Source of the DNA: Rapidithrix thailandica | Lineage (GTDB): Bacteria > Bacteroidota > Bacteroidia > Cytophagales > Flammeovirgaceae | Direction: 5' to 3' | Length of the DNA: 64,000 bases | NCBI RefSeq assembly: GCF_039710355.1 | Contig: NZ_JBDKWZ010000010.1 | Coordinates: 124,001 to 188,000 of the forward strand | Part shown: piece by piece, positions 61,058-64,000 of the stretch | Layout of the letters: every line of letters begins with the position of its first letter | Position numbering within the stretch: the first letter of the stretch is position 1 | Notes under the pieces: model-generated | What the model saw: the letters and a program-made list of their open reading frames with translations, nothing else | Told to the model about the DNA's origin: nothing | Databases searched by the model: none | Translations under genes and position numbers: made by a program

Positions 61058-61445
61058 TGCCGTGGTATTTTATATTGAAATGCATTCAATAAATATTCTT
61101 ATTTTTTGTTTATAAATAAGAATATTTTTTTGTGTTACGGGTCTTTACCCAAATTTTTTCAAGATCAAATTGCCGTTCGATCAGCAACGTATCAACGCTT
61201 ATTGTTTCTGGAGATGTAATTGCTGCTTTATGGAAGATTGGAGAGACAGGACAATGGAAAATCTATAGGATTTAAGCCATAACAAACTGTATAGAAAGCA
61301 GAAAGGCTGCCGGAAGCACAAACCTTATGGATAAGGGAAAAGTTAAATTTTTCCATGACATTACCAATGGGAAAAAACAACGTATCACTGATACGGCAAT
61401 TGTATCGAATGCATTTCTAACCGATTAGTTTATTTTCAAAACACC
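61058..61445. other. Non-coding gap with an AT-rich inverted repeat
   Basis: Contains a perfect 14-bp inverted repeat AAATATTCTTATTT / AAATAAGAATATTT (61091-61104, 61114-61127), followed by T's; it could be a second terminator or an operator. The rest, 61128-61445, shows no gene or clear promoter. Confidence 0.55.
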
Positions 61446-62003
61446 ATGGAAGTAAAAGGCTCTGTCGTAAAATCTATTTACAACTTTGTAGAAACCCAAT
61501 TCCCTACTCAACACAAAGTGTGGCTCAATGCATTGCCAAGTACCTCTGCAGACATTTACAACGATGCGATTTTGGCTACCCAATGGTACCCTATCGAGGA
61601 GGCAGTCATCCGACCTACCGAATTATTATGTCAAATGTTTTATCAAGGCAGCCCTCGAGGGGCATGGGAAGCCGGGATGTACAGTGCTCAGGAAGCCCTC
61701 ACCGGGGTATATAAGGTATTTGTCATGATCAGTACACCGGCTTTTTTAATGAATAGAGCCGAAAAAATCCTTTCTTCGTTTTATGCGCCTTCCAAAGTGG
61801 AAGTAGTAGAAAGTACGGCTCATACCATGTCCATTCATTTGACCGAGTGGCCTTATCACAATGAGTTGTTAGAGTACAGAATTGGCGGGTGGATGGAAAA
61901 AGCTTTGGAAATTTGTGGTTGCCGGAAGTTGAATGTCAATATCAGCAAATCACTGGTCAAAGGTGATGAGGTTACGGAATTTTCCCTGTCTTGGGAAAGT
62001 TAG
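61446..62003 (+). CDS. Conserved-type unknown protein, possibly V4R/HNOB-like
   Basis: 185 residues, soluble, no signal peptide. Start VKGSVVKSIYNFVETQFP, then PIEEAVIRPTELLCQMFYQGSPRGAWEAGMYSAQ, and a C-terminal half with strands ending LNVNISKSLVKGDEVTEFSLSW. The order (helical start, then an alpha/beta half) resembles the H-NOX/V4R-like small-molecule-binding fold, and the first half recalls TIGR02265-like proteins; both are weak, by-eye comparisons. No catalytic motif is recognised. Flanked by its own terminator; no operon partner. Confidence 0.6.
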   Translation: MEVKGSVVKSIYNFVETQFPTQHKVWLNALPSTSADIYNDAILATQWYPIEEAVIRPTELLCQMFYQGSPRGAWEAGMYSAQEALTGVYKVFVMISTPAFLMNRAEKILSSFYAPSKVEVVESTAHTMSIHLTEWPYHNELLEYRIGGWMEKALEICGCRKLNVNISKSLVKGDEVTEFSLSWES

Positions 62004-62040
62004 TTTTTATCTGAACAGGCTTGTCAAAGGAGGGGAAAAC

Positions 62041-62073
62041 CCCTTGTAAGTAGTGTGTTTACAAGGGATTTTT
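62041..62073. terminator. Convergent terminator
   Basis: CCCTTGTAA / TTACAAGGG (62041-62049, 62059-62067) followed by ATTTTTC; A's precede the stem, so it may serve both strands. Confidence 0.8.
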
Positions 62074-62078
62074 CTATA

Positions 62079-62993
62079 CTACAAGTTGAGCAATGCCTGA
62101 ATAAAATCCATGTTCTTTTCTTTGTTTTTGATAATATACAGTGGGATTTTATTGTCGTATTCTAATAACTTTTCTGCCGTACTGCCCAATAGCCAGGAGG
62201 CCAGCTTGGTCCTTCCTTTGGAACCGACTATGATGGCATCCACATTTTCCTGTTTGGCCACTTCATAAATAATTTCGGCCGGGTTGTGTTCTTTATCCAA
62301 GGAGTAGATGCAGCGGGGCTTTTGGGGAGAGTGGATGATTTTCAAAAAATCTTCGTAGTCTTCTTTTACATTCTTCAGCATAATTTCGGCAAACTCTTCA
62401 TAACTTTTGCCTAGCTTACTATATCCTGTAGGTACCTCATATACATGGTGGCAAATTACTTCTCCTTCCTCTCCGGCTCTTACTAGGGCGGCTTCCATCG
62501 CCATTTGGCAGTTGTCGGAAAAGTCGACCGGAACCAAGAAGCGTTGACCATTCATCGGAAAGCGTTCGGGAATAAACCCTACGGAACAATGGGCTAGTTT
62601 TGCCAGCTTTTTGGAAAGGATACCGGTACCGGTCAACTGTTTTTTCCTTCCGAAAATTGCCAGGTCTATATCTTTTTGATCAATCCACTCCAACACTGTG
62701 GTGGTAGGATCTCCTTGCTGCACTTCATAACATAATTCCGTATTCTCACCTATATTCATCAGGTCCTTCACCTTTTGCTGCATATGTTGGAGAATTTCCT
62801 CGTTTTGCGGAGATGTTTCCAGGTCGGGGAATTGTTCTGCTACTCCTTTGGGAATTTGCGTCTTTTTGGCAACATGAATAAAGCAAATATATTCTACAGA
62901 ATCATATTGAGAAGCCATAGAGGCATACTGGAGCAACACATCGTCCATGGGGGTCAAATCCATGGCAATCAGGAGTCTTTTAAAGGGATACAT
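62079..62993 (-). CDS. Two-domain universal stress protein
   Basis: 304 residues, two USP (HUP-fold) domains: 1-~145 and ~150-290. The second ends with VGSKGRTKLASWLLGSTAEKLL, matching the ATP-binding pattern G-2x-G-9x-G-S/T; the first (IFGRKKQLTGTGILSKKLAKLA) has a degenerate form and may not bind ATP. Cytoplasmic stress protein; partner unknown. Located alone between terminators. Confidence 0.9.
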   Translation of the reverse strand: MYPFKRLLIAMDLTPMDDVLLQYASMASQYDSVEYICFIHVAKKTQIPKGVAEQFPDLETSPQNEEILQHMQQKVKDLMNIGENTELCYEVQQGDPTTTVLEWIDQKDIDLAIFGRKKQLTGTGILSKKLAKLAHCSVGFIPERFPMNGQRFLVPVDFSDNCQMAMEAALVRAGEEGEVICHHVYEVPTGYSKLGKSYEEFAEIMLKNVKEDYEDFLKIIHSPQKPRCIYSLDKEHNPAEIIYEVAKQENVDAIIVGSKGRTKLASWLLGSTAEKLLEYDNKIPLYIIKNKEKNMDFIQALLNL

Positions 62994-63484
62994 ATTTTTA
63001 ATGGTTGTTCTACTGCTAGATGATATAGGGAAAAGTTAATAGCCAATCCTCTTTTCTCAAAATAAACTTGTAAAATTCTTTTATGAAGGGGGAAGCTGTC
63101 AAGCCTTTCTCAGTTTGTCTGAAAGGTTTGAAAAACTCACCCCTTACTGTACTTTCGTCAGCCGAAATGCTTCTCCCACCATCCTTTTCCAGGATAATAT
63201 CCCTGGAAAAGAAAGGCGGTTTCTTGAAAAAAATACCTATTTAATAGGTAAATAAATGATTTCCTTCAGTAAATTTCCCCCTCGTTAGGAGGAGATAAGT
63301 TTATTTTTAATATTTGACATTAAGACCCTTAGTACTATTGATTCACAGTGTTGATACCATAGAGGTAAGTAAATAACAAATTTATCAGTGGCTACATTTC
63401 TACTGTAAAAGAATATTGACATTGCTTCTTCTTTTTAACAATGTGAGTTGTGGATTAGATTTAACGTAGCAGTAAAGCACACGA
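62994..63484. other. Non-coding region with several hairpins before the sigma gene
   Basis: Hairpins: CCTTTCTCAG.../CTGAAAGG (63103-63128), CTTTTCCAGG/CCTGGAAAAG (63184-63193, 63202-63211), TACCTAT-tta-ATAGGTA (63234-63250), and CCTC-gtta-GGAGG near 63290. No gene is seen. The order could give a structured leader of the sigma gene or binding sites. Confidence 0.45.
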
Positions 63485-64000
63485 ATGACTACAGAAAACC
63501 CAAATAATGACTCTGAATTGTGGAATGCCTTTAAAAACGGACAGGAAGATGCCTACCTGAAAATATACGACTTGCATTATAAATACTTGTTTACTTACGG
63601 CTTTCGCTTATCCTCAAACAAAATGCTCACTGATGATTGTATTCAGGAGTTGTTTTTAGAGTTGTGGACCAACCGGAGCACGGTGAGTGATGTAAAGCGT
63701 ATCCGGCCTTATCTTTTGACCTATTTGAAACGCAAGATTTTTTCGGAGTTAAAAAGAAGTCCGGAGTATGAGATAAAAGAGTTTGACCAACACCTGGTGG
63801 AAAAGTCTTTTGAAACCTCCCTGATCGCACAAGAAAATGAACAAATTATCAGCCAACAGTTGGAAAAAGCCATTTCCCAACTTACCAATCGACAGCGGGA
63901 AATACTACACCTCAAATATTTTCAGGAATTGAGTTACGAAGAGATTTCCGAGGTGGCTTCTATCAAGGTCAGCCGGGTGTACAACCTGATGTATGAGGCG
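63485..64000 (+). CDS. ECF-type RNA polymerase sigma factor, 3'-truncated by the window edge
   Basis: 172 codons from ATG 63485 with no stop before the edge. Region 2: AFKNGQEDAYLKIYDLHYKYLFTYGFRL followed by DDCIQELFLELWTNRS, the typical ECF core-binding and -10 region. Region 4: LEKAISQLTNRQREILHLKYFQELSYEEISEVASIKVSRVYNLMYEA, the helix-turn-helix for -35 recognition. It belongs to the Bacteroidota group often linked with anti-sigma and SusC/D genes; the neighbours lie outside the window. An anti-sigma gene may follow. Confidence 0.9.
   Translation, partial: MTTENPNNDSELWNAFKNGQEDAYLKIYDLHYKYLFTYGFRLSSNKMLTDDCIQELFLELWTNRSTVSDVKRIRPYLLTYLKRKIFSELKRSPEYEIKEFDQHLVEKSFETSLIAQENEQIISQQLEKAISQLTNRQREILHLKYFQELSYEEISEVASIKVSRVYNLMYEA

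Overview
The window looks like chromosomal DNA of a Bacteroidota member, probably of the Cytophagales type. The signs are an LpxC-FabZ fusion, a short archaeal/eukaryotic-type prolyl-tRNA synthetase, menaquinone genes, a TonB-dependent receptor with a CarboxypepD_reg-like N-terminal domain, Cys-Lys-Asp/Glu lipoprotein signals, and several promoters of the Bacteroidota form TTTG-N19/20-TAnnTTTG. Genus cannot be told from the sequence alone.

Layout. 1-0.8 kb: the 3' part of pyrB. 0.9-9.5 kb (minus): a surface-type lipoprotein, an orphan ABC ATPase, lpxA, lpxC-fabZ, lpxD, an HD phosphohydrolase, a FadL-like outer-membrane protein and a Tyr-rich secreted protein. This is largely a lipid A/envelope cluster. 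9.6-14.7 kb (plus): proS, a NeuD-like acetyltransferase, an orphan membrane sensor-like protein and recQ.

15.1-40.3 kb (all plus) is the main accessory region, an exopolysaccharide locus. It holds an OPX lipoprotein, a BY-kinase co-polymerase, an ABC-2 exporter pair with a Wzt C-terminal glycan-binding domain, two SDR epimerases, ten glycosyltransferases (three tandem GT61 paralogues), a CDP-6-deoxyhexose cassette (rfbF, rfbG, RmlC-like, SDR reductase/epimerase), a Wzy/WaaL-like membrane protein and a WcaF-like acetyltransferase. Neither a Wzx flippase nor an initiating phosphoglycosyltransferase is seen. The gene set therefore mixes ABC-dependent export with Wza/Wzc-type parts.

40.4-47.9 kb (minus): a TetR regulator, an RND/MFP/TolC efflux operon and two tandem GbsR/MarR-like regulators. 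Each regulator gene and the efflux operon is preceded by an inverted repeat of the form TTTAGTTC-N10-GAACTAAA (one copy degenerate). This suggests a small self-contained regulon and is the most testable regulatory find in the window.

48.2-64 kb: a GH20 hexosaminidase convergent with a TonB-dependent receptor, a ~950-bp AT-rich non-coding stretch, a tiny lipoprotein, cmk, ispH, ferritin, menD, menB, thrS (good promoter plus a 29-bp leader palindrome), a V4R/HNOB-like unknown, a two-domain universal stress protein, and the start of an ECF sigma-factor gene cut by the window edge. I saw no tRNA, rRNA, CRISPR array, transposase or prophage gene.
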